A DNA stretch of 64,000 nucleotides from Campylobacter hepaticus (GCF_001687475.2 NZ_CP031611.1:434001-498000); one strand, 5' to 3'. Counted from the first letter of the stretch, positions 36,265-45,903 are shown. Numbers and translations: made by a program. Notes: generated by a model not told the origin, from the letters alone.

Positions 36265-36382
36265 TGATAAGATTAAAATATTTTCAAAATAAATTAAAAA
36301 ATGCTATCTAAGTTTATTGATAAAAAGATTGAAACAAGTATATATTAACTTAGCAAGATAAGGGTTTTAATTAGGTAAAAAA

Positions 36383-36949
36383 TTAAGGATTTAAATTTAA
36401 AAAGTCTTTGATTTCTTTTAACATTTCTTGAGGATTTAAATCATTAATGCTTTTGTAAAATTTAGAGTTTTCATCTATAAGAAAAAGTTCATTGCTATGT
36501 GCTATGGTGTATTTCATAATAGGATCTTTTAGATCTATTTTTTGATAATGAACATTATATCGTTTGGCTAATTTTTGTAAAGTGCTTTCATCTTTTGCGA
36601 TTAAAGCATTTGCTTTTGGATAAAAATATCTTAGCCATTCATCTGTATTGTTAATATTGCTATCTCTATTAAGATCTAAAGAGATAAAAAGAAGATGGAT
36701 GTTATCATTGTTAATATCTTTTAAAATTTTAGCTAATAAACTTAGTGTTGCAGGACAAATATCAGGACAAAAAGTATATCCAAAATAAACTATTAGTTTT
36801 TTACCTTTAAAATCCTCAATAGTAGTATTTTCTTTAAAACTTGATTTTAAGTTAAAATCATAAGGATTTTCTTGATTTTTTAAAAAAAAGAAAATACTTA
36901 AAACACTTATAATCAACATTAAAATAAATAAAATAATGCTTTTTTTCAT
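36383..36949 (-). CDS. SCO1/SenC family copper chaperone
   Basis: A membrane-anchored thioredoxin-fold protein, 188 residues, that delivers copper or reducing equivalents for cytochrome oxidase assembly in the periplasm. It has an N-terminal helix (about 5-22), the copper-binding CxxxC in YTFCPDICPATL, and the distal histidine expected in YTIAHSNELFLID. It is the last gene of a three-gene reverse-strand operon, with a 4-base overlap with the gene before. A small thioredoxin-like electron donor is an alternative role. Confidence 0.9.
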   Translation of the reverse strand: MKKSIILFILMLIISVLSIFFFLKNQENPYDFNLKSSFKENTTIEDFKGKKLIVYFGYTFCPDICPATLSLLAKILKDINNDNIHLLFISLDLNRDSNINNTDEWLRYFYPKANALIAKDESTLQKLAKRYNVHYQKIDLKDPIMKYTIAHSNELFLIDENSKFYKSINDLNPQEMLKEIKDFLNLNP

Positions 36950-37401
36950 CTTTTTAACTCAAAATCAAAATGAAAACCTATGGCTTTATCATTATCCATA
37001 AATTCAGCCCTAAAACGCATAGTTTGTAAAACACAAGATGCAAGCACTATTTGACTTTCATAATCTGTTTGGTTTAATTTATGTATTTTAGGATTTATTT
37101 CACCCATATACATGTTTAAACCATAAATTTTAATCTTTAAATTTTCATAATCTCCTAAGTTTTTAATATTTAATTTTATGGATTCTAAAGCTTGCAAAGG
37201 TTTAGGGTTTAAAGAAATAAGCACTTCTTTACCTTTAAAATTGTATTTACAATCTTGAATATTAAGATCACAACTTAAAGGGCTTGTAATATCAGTATTG
37301 ATTGTTTCTTTTGAACTTTTTGATGTATAAATATCAAAAATAAAATAAAATAAAATAATAATTGCAAAGGCTAAGGTTAAGATAAAAATATTTTTTTTCA
37401 T
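36946..37401 (-). CDS. periplasmic membrane-anchored protein of unknown function
   Basis: A 151-residue protein with one N-terminal helix (about 5-25) and a periplasmic beta-rich domain. It has three cysteines in the periplasmic part (SCDLNIQDC and ASCVLQTM) and methionines in GLNMYMGEI and QTMRFRAEFM that could bind copper. I recognise no named family. Both ends overlap copper-handling genes by 4 bases, so a role in copper supply to oxidases is a reasonable inference. Confidence 0.75.
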   Translation of the reverse strand: MKKNIFILTLAFAIIILFYFIFDIYTSKSSKETINTDITSPLSCDLNIQDCKYNFKGKEVLISLNPKPLQALESIKLNIKNLGDYENLKIKIYGLNMYMGEINPKIHKLNQTDYESQIVLASCVLQTMRFRAEFMDNDKAIGFHFDFELKR

Positions 37402-37820
37402 TTGCCATATTCTTTAGAGCTAATATTTTTTAATTCTATATTTTGGTTATTGTTAAATTTTAAATTGATATTTATTTTTGTATCTTTAAGTATGGGCTGT
37501 TTTAAATTTAAAAGCATGATATGATAAGATCCTGGTTTAAATTCTGTATTTGAATGAGCTTTGATAATGATTTGAGGAATTTCTTGCATTAACATGGTTC
37601 CATTTTTATGCAAATGAGTATGCAATTGGGTAACTTCGCTAATATCACTTTGAGCGCTTATTAGGGCAATGTCTTTATCGGTATTGTTATAGATATTAAG
37701 AAAAACTGCACTATTTTGTGCATGGGGTGGAGTTTGTCTTACAAAAACATTTTTAATTTCTATATCATTAGCCCAAAGGTTAAAAACAAATAAAACACTC
37801 AAACAAAAAATTTTTCTCAT
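37398..37820 (-). CDS. PCu(A)C family periplasmic copper chaperone
   Basis: A 140-residue protein with signal peptide MRKIFCLSVLFVFNLWA. The PCu(A)C copper-binding pattern is visible: a histidine cluster in QLHTHLHKNGTMLMQEIP, followed by HIMLLNLKQPI with His and Met at the expected end of the motif. Such proteins hand Cu(I) to cytochrome oxidase, typically with a SCO1 partner, which is encoded two genes downstream. It is the first gene of the trio. Confidence 0.88.
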   Translation of the reverse strand: MRKIFCLSVLFVFNLWANDIEIKNVFVRQTPPHAQNSAVFLNIYNNTDKDIALISAQSDISEVTQLHTHLHKNGTMLMQEIPQIIIKAHSNTEFKPGSYHIMLLNLKQPILKDTKININLKFNNNQNIELKNISSKEYGK

Positions 37821-38071
37821 AAAATATGTCCTTATTATGGATTTTTATTTTGATTATATCAAAAAATATTTAAAATTTTTTATGCAATATGAGTATGATT
37901 TGATTTAATACTAGGGATTGTTTGATTTAAGATTTAATTTTTTTAAAAATGTGTATTTTTTAAATTTATATAACTTAACAAATTTAGATTCAATTAATAT
38001 TTTTTAAGAAAAAAGATATTATAATCATGCAAATATTTTTACTCAAAAATTCATGGTATTAAGGAAAAATA

Positions 38072-39049
38072 TTGTTGAAACGATTTGCTTTATTATTTAC
38101 AATTTTTTCAGTACTCCTTCATGCTGCAGATCTTGTTAAAATTTATCTTAACGAAGGCTTAGATGCTGTTGGTATAGCAATCGAAAAAGAGCTGACTCAA
38201 AAGGATTTTTGGTTACAAGAAATAGGGGATAAAAATATTTCACTAGGGTATTATAATAATAATGTCACTATTGTGCTTACCAATAAAACAGATAAAATTC
38301 TTCGTGTTTATTCTTATAATGATGGAAAAATAACAAAAGATTTTGAACAAAAAGAAATTATTACCGGTATCATGGGGGATAAAAAAATAGAAGGAGATTT
38401 AAAAACTCCTGTAGGTTTTTATGAATTAGGGCGTAAGTTTAACCCAGGTGATCCTTACTATGGACCTTTTGCTTTTGCTACAACTTATCCTAACTTGCTT
38501 GATAAGGTACAAGGAAAAACAGGAGGTGGAATTTGGATACATGGCTATCCTCTTGATGGGTCTAGGCTTGATGAGTTTAAAACAAAAGGATGTATAGCCT
38601 TACTTAATGAAGACTTAGAAAAATTTGCACAAACTATACAAGGTAAAAAAGTTTTTGCTATGACAGAAGAAAAAGAAAAAATCAGAGCTAAAAAAGATGA
38701 AATAGCTGGTTTATTAGCTGATCTTTTTACTTGGAAATTAGCTTGGACGCACAATAATATTGATGCTTATTTAGATTTTTATGATGAAAAAGAATTTAAA
38801 CGTTTTGATAAAATGAAATTTGAACAATTTACTGCCATGAAAAAATTGATTTTTTCACGCAAAGAAGATAAAGAAATCAAATTTTCAGATATTAATATCA
38901 GTCCTTATCCAAATTTAAAAAATGAGATTATATATAGAATTTCATTTTATGAGGATTATTATACTAAAAATTATCAATTTAAAGGCAATAAAATTTTATA
39001 TGTTAAAATCGACAATAAGGGCAAAATGAAAATTCTAGCAGAGCAATAA
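38072..39049 (+). CDS. pgp2: L,D-carboxypeptidase Pgp2 (YkuD domain plus NTF2-like domain)
   Basis: A periplasmic peptidoglycan enzyme of 325 residues. Signal peptide about 1-18 (MLKRFALLFTIFSVLLHA), a YkuD domain with His157 in IWIHGYP and catalytic Cys174 in TKGCIAL, and a C-terminal NTF2-like domain from about residue 225. In C. jejuni, Pgp2 trims tetrapeptides to tripeptides and is required for helical cell shape. The start is TTG at 38072, or the next codon TTG at 38075; AAGGA lies 7-10 bases before. alr follows with no gap. Confidence 0.92.
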   Translation: MLKRFALLFTIFSVLLHAADLVKIYLNEGLDAVGIAIEKELTQKDFWLQEIGDKNISLGYYNNNVTIVLTNKTDKILRVYSYNDGKITKDFEQKEIITGIMGDKKIEGDLKTPVGFYELGRKFNPGDPYYGPFAFATTYPNLLDKVQGKTGGGIWIHGYPLDGSRLDEFKTKGCIALLNEDLEKFAQTIQGKKVFAMTEEKEKIRAKKDEIAGLLADLFTWKLAWTHNNIDAYLDFYDEKEFKRFDKMKFEQFTAMKKLIFSRKEDKEIKFSDINISPYPNLKNEIIYRISFYEDYYTKNYQFKGNKILYVKIDNKGKMKILAEQ

Positions 39050-40036
39050 ATGGCCTTAATCAAAATCGATCAAAAAGCTTATGAATATAATTTAAAATAT
39101 ATTCTTAAAAAAATAAAAGATATTAAAAGACTGATTTGTGTTTTTAAGGATAATGCTTATGGGCACGGAGCTAAACTTTTAGCTCCTGTGGCTAAAAATT
39201 TAGGAGTTTGTTTTGTCGCACTTAAAAACGAAGAAGAAGCTTTAGAACTTGAAAATTTTTTTGAGAATATACTCATACTCTCTCACATTCCCCATGGGAA
39301 TGAAAATTCTAGATTTATTTATGCTTTAAATGATATCTCACATATACAAAAATACAAAAAAAATACCAAAATACATCTTAAAATAGATACAGCTATGCAT
39401 CGTAATGGTGTTAGCATACAGGATTTAGAATATGCTTTAAGTCTTATTAAGCAACACAATTTAAAGCTTGAAGGTGTATTTACTCATTTTTTTAGCGCTG
39501 ATGAAATGGATGCTAGTTTTTTTGTTCAAAAAAAACATTTTGAAGAAGCTAAAAAAATAGTTAAAAAACATTATTCTAAATTATTGATCCATTCTTGTAA
39601 TTCTGCAGCATTTTTTAGAGGAGAAATTCCTGATGATGAACACTGTAGAATAGGGCTTGCTCAATTTGGATATGGAGATGAAAATTTAAAAAAAGTTTTA
39701 AGTTTATATGCGCATAGACTTAGTCAAAGAACACTGTATAAAGGACAAAGTATAGGTTATGGCGGTGTTTTTCATGCTTTAAAAGATTTAGAAGTTGCCA
39801 CTTATGATTTAGGTTATGCTAGCGGTCTTTTTCGTTATAATGGAAAAGGGGAGTTAAAACTTGCAAATGGTAAGCAAATTCTTGGAAAAATGTCAATGGA
39901 TAGTTTTTCATGTGAAAATTCAGGTGAAGAGATTTGTGTGTTTAAAGATGCTGATATTTGGGCTGATTTTTTTCATACTATTAGTTATGAAATTTTAGTA
40001 AAGCTTCATCCTAGCATTCAAAGGGTATTAATATAA
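39050..40036 (+). CDS. alr: alanine racemase
   Basis: It makes D-alanine for peptidoglycan using pyridoxal phosphate. 328 residues, somewhat short for the family. The PLP lysine is K33 in VFKDNAYGHG. MHRNGV and LGKMSMDSF match conserved blocks, and the second catalytic tyrosine is probably in SIGYGGVF. The ATG follows the pgp2 stop directly (TAAATG), linking two cell-wall genes, and trmL follows directly too. Confidence 0.95.
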   Translation: MALIKIDQKAYEYNLKYILKKIKDIKRLICVFKDNAYGHGAKLLAPVAKNLGVCFVALKNEEEALELENFFENILILSHIPHGNENSRFIYALNDISHIQKYKKNTKIHLKIDTAMHRNGVSIQDLEYALSLIKQHNLKLEGVFTHFFSADEMDASFFVQKKHFEEAKKIVKKHYSKLLIHSCNSAAFFRGEIPDDEHCRIGLAQFGYGDENLKKVLSLYAHRLSQRTLYKGQSIGYGGVFHALKDLEVATYDLGYASGLFRYNGKGELKLANGKQILGKMSMDSFSCENSGEEICVFKDADIWADFFHTISYEILVKLHPSIQRVLI

Positions 40037-40504
40037 ATGTTTAATATAGTACTAATACACCCTAGAATTCCTCAAAATACAGGAAGCATAGGAAGAATGT
40101 GCTTTAATGCCGGATTTAAACTCCATATAGTTAAACCCACGGTTTTTGATATTTCTCATAAAGCCCTCAGGCGCGCTGGACTTGATTATTGGGATAAATT
40201 AGAACCTATAATTTGGGAAAATATACAAGATTTTTTAGAAAAAAACATCATCTACAAGGATAGATTTTTCTTTGCTACAACTAAGAGTCAAAAACCGTAT
40301 TTTAATGCAAAATTTCAAGAAAATGATTTTTTATTTTTTGGAAGTGAAAGCTATGGTTTACCTATGGAATTAATGCAATTAAATTGGGATAATGCTATTA
40401 GTATACCTATGAAATCTTGTGGAAGAAGTTTAAATTTAGCAACTAGTGTAGGTATAATTTCTTATGAAGCTTTAAGACAAAATTTTAATTATTTTAGTGT
40501 TTAA
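40037..40504 (+). CDS. trmL: tRNA (cytidine(34)-2'-O)-methyltransferase
   Basis: A SPOUT-class RNA methyltransferase of 155 residues that 2'-O-methylates the wobble base of certain leucine tRNAs in E. coli. The first motif is IPQNTGSIGRMC, and the trefoil-knot part contains FGSESYGLP and SLNLATSVGIISYE. It starts on the ATG directly after the alr stop. Confidence 0.93.
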   Translation: MFNIVLIHPRIPQNTGSIGRMCFNAGFKLHIVKPTVFDISHKALRRAGLDYWDKLEPIIWENIQDFLEKNIIYKDRFFFATTKSQKPYFNAKFQENDFLFFGSESYGLPMELMQLNWDNAISIPMKSCGRSLNLATSVGIISYEALRQNFNYFSV

Positions 40505-40610
40505 AGTTTGTAAATTTATATTTAAGAATGCAAAAGATATAAAATCATAAAGTCCTTTTTATAAAAATTATGTTAAAGTAAAATTAATATTATTTTTTTA
40601 AGGAGTTTGG

Positions 40611-42077
40611 ATGAATTTAGAAATTTTGCTAAATTATACCAATAAAATGTCTGATCTTATAGCAAATAAAATTGTCCCTAATACAGATATTATTATGGTG
40701 GTTTTGCTTATAATCTGTGGACTTTATTACAGTTTTTTAACTCGCTTTGTACAATTTCGCATGCTAGGATCTGTCTTTAAAATACTTACAGAAAAAAATA
40801 CACAAAATTCAAAAGAACATATTTCTCCTTTTGAAGCACTAATGATTTCAACTGCTTCTAGGGTAGGTATAGGAAATATTGCAGGAATTTCTTTAGCTTT
40901 AACTACAGGCGGGGCTGGTGCTTTGTTTTGGATGTGGGTTATGGCATTTTTTGGAGGTGCTTCAGCCTTTGCTGAAAGCACTCTAGCTCAAATTTATAAA
41001 ACCAAAGATAAAACAGGAGGATTTAAAGGTGGACCAGCTTATTATATTAAAAAAGCTTTAGGTTCACATTTTTTTGGATCTTTTTTTGCTTTTATACTTA
41101 TTATCACCTATGCTTATGGTTTTAATGGTCTTCAAAGTCAAACAATGACTTTTTCTTTTAAGGTTTATTATGATATGTTTTATCCTAATGCTAGTATAGA
41201 TTTTGCATCCAGTTCCTGGCCTATAATCATTGGTATTATTTTAACTCTTTTTGGCGCTTGGATGTTTTTTTCTCATCATACTAAAATAGGTAAAATAAGT
41301 TCTTTAATCGTTCCTTTTATGGCTTTAGCTTATATTTTACTTGCTAGCATAGCGGTTTTAATCAATTTTGATAAGATCCCTTTGGTTGTGCATATGATTT
41401 TAGAAAATGCTTTTGATTTTAAAGCTATTTTTGGTGGTTTTGCAGGATCTGCTTTAGTTATAGGTATAAAAAGAGGACTTTTTTCTAATGAAGCAGGCAT
41501 GGGTTCAGCCCCTAATGCAGCTGCAGCAGCCCTAACAAGTCATCCAGTTAAACAAGGTCTTATTCAATCTTTTTCAGTTTTAATAGATGTGATTATTTGT
41601 ACAAGTTCAGGATTTTTAGTGCTTTTTTCTATGGCTTATTTGGGATTTGGTGAAGGCAAAATAGAAGGTGGTATGCCTTTGATTCAAGAAACTATGCGTG
41701 AATATTATGGTGGTTTTGGGATTCATTTTATTACCCTTGCTATAGTTCTTTTTGCAATAACTTCTTTAATAGGAAATTATTATTATGCTCAAGCTAATGT
41801 GAAGTATTTAACCCATTCTAAATTAATCATGAATTTATTTAGAATCAGTGCAGTAGCTATGATTTTTATAGGCTCACAGATGAATTTAAAATTTGCCTGG
41901 AATTTGGCAGATTTAACCATGGCTTTTATGGCAATAACTAATATCATTTCTTTATTGCTTTTAGGGGGTATAGTTAATAAGGTTTTAAAAGATTTTAACG
42001 ATCAACAAAAAAAAGGCTTAGATCCTCAATTTAGCGCTAGCAAGCTAGGTATTAAAAATGCTCAATGCTGGGAATAA
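40611..42077 (+). CDS. sodium:alanine/glycine symporter (AGCS family)
   Basis: A 488-residue membrane protein with about 10-12 helices. Hallmarks of the AGCS family are FEALMISTASRVGIGNIAGISLAL, GGFKGGPAYYI and the very conserved FSNEAGMGSAPNAAAAA. It imports alanine or glycine with sodium or protons. The ATG has TTAAGGAG 7-10 bases before it. It is followed by a long perfect palindrome shared with the convergent gene. Substrate choice is inferred from the family. Confidence 0.92.
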   Translation: MNLEILLNYTNKMSDLIANKIVPNTDIIMVVLLIICGLYYSFLTRFVQFRMLGSVFKILTEKNTQNSKEHISPFEALMISTASRVGIGNIAGISLALTTGGAGALFWMWVMAFFGGASAFAESTLAQIYKTKDKTGGFKGGPAYYIKKALGSHFFGSFFAFILIITYAYGFNGLQSQTMTFSFKVYYDMFYPNASIDFASSSWPIIIGIILTLFGAWMFFSHHTKIGKISSLIVPFMALAYILLASIAVLINFDKIPLVVHMILENAFDFKAIFGGFAGSALVIGIKRGLFSNEAGMGSAPNAAAAALTSHPVKQGLIQSFSVLIDVIICTSSGFLVLFSMAYLGFGEGKIEGGMPLIQETMREYYGGFGIHFITLAIVLFAITSLIGNYYYAQANVKYLTHSKLIMNLFRISAVAMIFIGSQMNLKFAWNLADLTMAFMAITNIISLLLLGGIVNKVLKDFNDQQKKGLDPQFSASKLGIKNAQCWE

Positions 42078-42109
42078 AATTCATAAGCTTTATATAAAGC
42101 TTATGAATT
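42078..42109. terminator. bidirectional terminator between convergent genes
   Basis: A perfect 15-bp stem AATTCATAAGCTTTA/TAAAGCTTATGAATT with a 2-base loop, directly after the symporter stop. Its right arm includes two bases of the stop codon of the reverse-strand ATPase gene. Confidence 0.75.
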
Positions 42110-42836
42110 AATGATTTAAGACTTTATTTAAAAATTCTTTTAATCTTTCATTGCTAGGGTTTTGAAAAACTTCTTTAGGTTTAGCATCAACAGCTATTTG
42201 ACCTTTATCCATAAAAAAAATACGATTAGCAACATTGCGTGCAAAACCCATTTCATGAGTGACTACAAGCATAGTTAAACCTTCTTTAGCAAGATCTTTT
42301 ATAATGCTTAAAACCTCACCTATCATTTCAGGATCAAGTGCTGAAGTGGGCTCATCAAATAAAATCACATCAGGATTCATCATCAAGCTTCTTGCAATGG
42401 CAATGCGTTGTTTTTGCCCTCCAGAAAGTTTATGTGGCATGATATTTTCTTTATCGCTTAATCCTATTTTATTAAGCAGTGTTTTTGCTTTTTCTAGAGC
42501 TTGTTCTTGAGTTAAAATTCCTGTTTTAACAGGGGCTAAACATAAATTTTCTATAACGTTTTTATTGGCAAAAAGATTAAAATGTTGAAAAACCATACTT
42601 ACTTTTTGCCTAATGGTATTAATATCGCTTTCTTTATTTAATATATTTTGATTATTGATTAAAATTTCTCCACTATGAGCTAATTCTAGACGATTAATAC
42701 AACGTAAAAGCGTACTTTTTCCACCACCACTTGGACCTATAATGGCAATAACATCTCCTTTGGAAATAGTAGTATTGATATTGTTTAATACGTGTAAATC
42801 TCCATATTTTTTATTTAAATTTTTAATTTTAATCAT
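42108..42836 (-). CDS. glnQ: polar amino-acid ABC transporter ATP-binding protein
   Basis: A 242-residue ATPase of the GlnQ/HisP group. Walker [10 protein letters not shown], signature LSGGQKQR, Walker B VILFDEP and VVTHEMG are intact. It overlaps the permease gene upstream by 8 bases. No solute-binding protein gene lies next to it, so it may work with a receptor encoded elsewhere. The name glnQ is by family only; the substrate is not shown. Confidence 0.9.
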   Translation of the reverse strand: MIKIKNLNKKYGDLHVLNNINTTISKGDVIAIIGPSGGGKSTLLRCINRLELAHSGEILINNQNILNKESDINTIRQKVSMVFQHFNLFANKNVIENLCLAPVKTGILTQEQALEKAKTLLNKIGLSDKENIMPHKLSGGQKQRIAIARSLMMNPDVILFDEPTSALDPEMIGEVLSIIKDLAKEGLTMLVVTHEMGFARNVANRIFFMDKGQIAVDAKPKEVFQNPSNERLKEFLNKVLNH

Positions 42837-43572
42837 TTTTATTCACCCTAAATTCAAGTTTTTTAGCAAAATAACTAAATATTTTAACGCTTACATAATA
42901 AACAAGTCCGGTAAAAATAATAGGCTTAGGATTATAAAGTATAGCTTGTAAACTTTGACTTTGCATAGTAATATCTACTACGCTAATAAATCCTACAACT
43001 GAAGTTTCTTTAAATAAAGAAATAAATTCATTAGCTAGTGCAGGTAAAATGTTTTTTGTTGCTTGAGGTAAAATAATTTCTTTCATAGAAGTTTTATAGT
43101 CAAGCCCCATGGCACGCGCAGCTTCCATTTGTCCTTTATCAACGCTATTAATCCCACTTCTTACAATTTCTGCAATATAAGCTGAACTATTAAGCCCTAA
43201 AGCAAGAATGGCTGCATAAAGATTGTCTATAAAAGTGAAAATAACAAAGGCAAAAATCATCAATTGCAAAATCACAGGTGTCCCGCGTATAATATCTATG
43301 TATTCATCAATAATAAAATTGAGTATTTTAAATTTAGAAAAACGTAAAATAGCTAAACTAAAACCAACAAGTACTCCTATGATAACTGCACAAGCAGTTA
43401 ATAAAAGCGTTATAAAATAACTTATTAAATAAGCTTTTGCGTTTTGTGTAAAAGCATAAGTTATTGTTCCATTAGAATTTTGTATTTTTAATATCTCTAT
43501 AGGAAAAGAAAAATATCCCCATAAAATAATAATAGTAAAAAAAACAAAAATTCTTATATTTTTTTGATTCAA
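42829..43572 (-). CDS. polar amino-acid ABC transporter permease
   Basis: A 247-residue membrane protein of the GlnP/HisMQ group, with an N-terminal helix, a periplasmic segment ([18 protein letters not shown]) and about five further helices. The ATPase-contact loop is [20 protein letters not shown], and [11 protein letters not shown] is a typical family block. It is translationally coupled to the ATPase and probably acts as a homodimer, since only one permease gene is present. Confidence 0.88.
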   Translation of the reverse strand: MNQKNIRIFVFFTIIILWGYFSFPIEILKIQNSNGTITYAFTQNAKAYLISYFITLLLTACAVIIGVLVGFSLAILRFSKFKILNFIIDEYIDIIRGTPVILQLMIFAFVIFTFIDNLYAAILALGLNSSAYIAEIVRSGINSVDKGQMEAARAMGLDYKTSMKEIILPQATKNILPALANEFISLFKETSVVGFISVVDITMQSQSLQAILYNPKPIIFTGLVYYVSVKIFSYFAKKLEFRVNKND

Positions 43573-43689
43573 TTTAGGACCTTTTTATGTTAAATTTATT
43601 TAAAAATTTAGATTTTATAAAAATATCTTTGATTTTTCTTTAAAAATTTATAAAAACGTGTTAAAATTTATCAAAATAAGGTTGTATTT

Positions 43690-43831
43690 ATGAAAATTTT
43701 AGATTTTATTATCTTACTTGCTTTTGCATTGTTAATATTTTTTTTTAGTTTTAGGTTTTAATCATCAAATGATAGAAAAAAATAAAAAAAGAGAAAGAAA
43801 TTTACAAATAAAAAAGGAGGATAAAAAATGA
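43690..43831 (+). pseudogene. small membrane protein gene interrupted by a T9 run
   Basis: As written, the ATG at 43690 gives MKILDFIILLAFALLIFFFS and stops after 23 codons. Removing one T from the nine-T run at 43738-43746 joins it to a frame reading LVLGFNHQMIEKNKKRERNL and ending in a TGA that overlaps the next ATG (ATGA at 43828-43831). The restored product would be a 46-residue single-helix protein with a basic tail, translationally coupled to the DJ-1 gene. The frameshift may be a true mutation, an on/off switch, or a sequencing error in a homopolymer. C. jejuni has, as I recall, a small hydrophobic protein gene at this place. Confidence 0.6.
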
Positions 43832-44394
43832 AAAAAATATTAATTCCTTTAGCACAAGGTTTTGAAGAAGCTGAATTTATCGGTATTGCTGATGTTTTAA
43901 AGCGAGCAAGTGAATTAAGTGGCGATTTAGAAGTACTAATTAGCTCCTTAGATGAAGAATTGTTAGTTAAGGGTGCTCATGGCATTAATATTAAAGCAGA
44001 TTATTCTTTAAATGATATTAATGTACAAGCATTAGATGGTATTGTTTTAGCAGGTGGTTTAAATGGCATGTTAAATCTTAAAAATTCAAGTGCTATTTTA
44101 AATATCATCAAACAACTTCATGCTCAATCTAAACTCATAGGTGCTATTTGTGCTTCTCCTATAGTTTTAGATGCTGCAGGAGTTTTAGAGGGTAAGTTTG
44201 CATCTTATCCAGGTTGTGAAAGAGGACTTAAAGGAAGTCGTGTTAATAAAGCTGTTTGTGTAAATAAAAATATCATTACTTCAGCAGGACCTGCAACAGC
44301 TATACTTTTTGGGTTAGAATTAGCTAAGCAATTATGCGGTGATGCAATTTATGAAAAACTATATCATGCTATGTTGGTACCTTTAACAAAATGA
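43828..44394 (+). CDS. DJ-1/PfpI family protein
   Basis: A 188-residue glutamine-amidotransferase-like fold of the DJ-1/ThiJ type. The nucleophile elbow cysteine is C108 in IGAICASP, with the conserved acidic residues in GFEEAEF near the N-terminus. Family members are protein or glyoxal deglycases, chaperones or oxidative-stress sensors; which applies here cannot be told. AAAGGAGG lies 9 bases before the ATG, and the gene is coupled to the small membrane protein frame upstream. Confidence 0.92.
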   Translation: MKKILIPLAQGFEEAEFIGIADVLKRASELSGDLEVLISSLDEELLVKGAHGINIKADYSLNDINVQALDGIVLAGGLNGMLNLKNSSAILNIIKQLHAQSKLIGAICASPIVLDAAGVLEGKFASYPGCERGLKGSRVNKAVCVNKNIITSAGPATAILFGLELAKQLCGDAIYEKLYHAMLVPLTK

Positions 44395-44398
44395 TTGT

Positions 44399-44421
44399 AT
44401 AGTAGTTTAACTACTATTTAT
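44399..44421. terminator. terminator between the DJ-1 and HIT genes
   Basis: Stem ATAGTAGT/ACTACTAT with loop TTA, flanked by T-rich DNA to the right; it serves the DJ-1 gene and perhaps the convergent HIT gene. Confidence 0.65.
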
Positions 44422-44422
44422 T

Positions 44423-44788
44423 TTAAAATAAGGCTTGAGGGTTTTCTTTAGTTGAGTTTTCTTTAGGCAATTCAAAACCCCCAAGCATATGAAAATGTAA
44501 ATGAAAAACTTCTTGTCCGCTATTTTTTCCACAATTTGTTACTAAACGGTATCCACTTTTATCTACTCCTAGAAGAATGGCTAATTCTTGTATAAAACTT
44601 GTCATTTTTGCCATAAGTTTTGGATCAAATTCTTGAAAGTCTTTAAAATGTTTTTTTGGAATTATAAGTATATGTATAGGTGCTTTAGGCGCTATATCAT
44701 GAAAGGCTAAGAAATCATTATCTTCAAGTACTTTATTGCACGGGACTTTGCCTTCGATTATAAGTTCAAAAATCGTTTTTTCTTGCAT
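44423..44788 (-). CDS. HIT family hydrolase (HINT-like)
   Basis: A 121-residue histidine-triad protein. HLHFH at 96-100 is the catalytic triad with His98 as the likely nucleophile, and FHDIAPKAPIHILIIPKKH is the substrate-binding block. Relatives are adenosine phosphoramidases. It is convergent with the DJ-1 gene and divergent from pheS. Confidence 0.94.
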   Translation of the reverse strand: MQEKTIFELIIEGKVPCNKVLEDNDFLAFHDIAPKAPIHILIIPKKHFKDFQEFDPKLMAKMTSFIQELAILLGVDKSGYRLVTNCGKNSGQEVFHLHFHMLGGFELPKENSTKENPQALF

Positions 44789-44910
44789 GATTTATCCTCA
44801 CTTTGGTGTTATTTTGATACAATTATATCTTTAAACTTTGGTTTTTATGCTGAATTTAAAATAGTTTTTAATAAAATTAATACTTAAAAATATTTTATTA
44901 AGGTAGAAAA

Positions 44911-45903
44911 TTGCAAAATTTTATTGAACAAATTCAAAAATGTGAAAATTTAAACGATTTAGAAGCTCTTAGGGTTTCTATTCTTGGAAAAAAAGGTATT
45001 TTAACACAAAACTTTACAAAACTTAAAGAACTAGAAGGTGAGGCAAAAAAAGAATTTGCTGCTCATTTAAACACTCAAAAAGAAGCTTTTAATCAAGCTT
45101 ATTTATTAAAATTTAAAAATTTAGAAAATCTTGCTTTAGAAAAAGAAATGAAACAAGATATACAAGATTTTAATTATTTTGATGAGAATCTTACAAGTGG
45201 TGGTTTACATCCTGTTATGAGTACTATGGATAAAATCATAGAGTATTTTGTTAATTTAAATTTTAGCGTAGAAAAAGGTCCTTTAATAGAAGATGATTTT
45301 CATAATTTTGAAGCATTAAATTTACCTAAATCGCATCCTGCAAGAGATATGCAAGATACTTTTTATTTTGATGATAAAAGATTATTAAGAACGCAAACTT
45401 CTCCTGTGCAAATTCGTACCATGCTTGCACAAAAACCACCTATTAGAATGATAGCTCCTGGTGCAGTATTTAGAAGGGATTTTGATATCACTCATACTCC
45501 TATGTTTCATCAAGTTGAAGGACTTGTAGTAGAAGAAGGACAAAAAATCAGCTTTGCTAATTTAAAAAATATTTTAGAAGATTTTTTATACCATATGTTT
45601 GAAGATGTAAAAATTCGTTTTCGTCCTAGTTTTTTTCCTTTTACAGAACCTTCTGCTGAAGTTGATATTTCTTGTATATTTTGCAAAGCAAAAGGTTGTA
45701 GAGTTTGTAAGCAAACAGGTTGGCTTGAAGTTTTAGGATGTGGAATTGTAGATCCTAATGTATATAATTTTGTAGGATATGAAAATGTAAGTGGTTATGC
45801 TTTTGGGCTTGGAGTAGAACGCTTTGCTATGCTCTTACATCAAATTCCTGATTTAAGGTCTTTATTTGAAGGTGATTTAAGATTATTGGAGCAATTTAGA
45901 TGA
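44911..45903 (+). CDS. pheS: phenylalanyl-tRNA synthetase alpha subunit
   Basis: The catalytic subunit of the alpha2-beta2 enzyme that charges tRNA-Phe, 330 residues. An N-terminal coiled-coil is followed by the class II core: motif 2 with [19 protein letters not shown] and motif 3 with [24 protein letters not shown] and CRVCKQTGW are also typical. The start is TTG at 44911, with TAAGGTAG 5-9 bases before it. Its stop overlaps the pheT ATG (ATGA). Confidence 0.97.
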   Translation: MQNFIEQIQKCENLNDLEALRVSILGKKGILTQNFTKLKELEGEAKKEFAAHLNTQKEAFNQAYLLKFKNLENLALEKEMKQDIQDFNYFDENLTSGGLHPVMSTMDKIIEYFVNLNFSVEKGPLIEDDFHNFEALNLPKSHPARDMQDTFYFDDKRLLRTQTSPVQIRTMLAQKPPIRMIAPGAVFRRDFDITHTPMFHQVEGLVVEEGQKISFANLKNILEDFLYHMFEDVKIRFRPSFFPFTEPSAEVDISCIFCKAKGCRVCKQTGWLEVLGCGIVDPNVYNFVGYENVSGYAFGLGVERFAMLLHQIPDLRSLFEGDLRLLEQFR

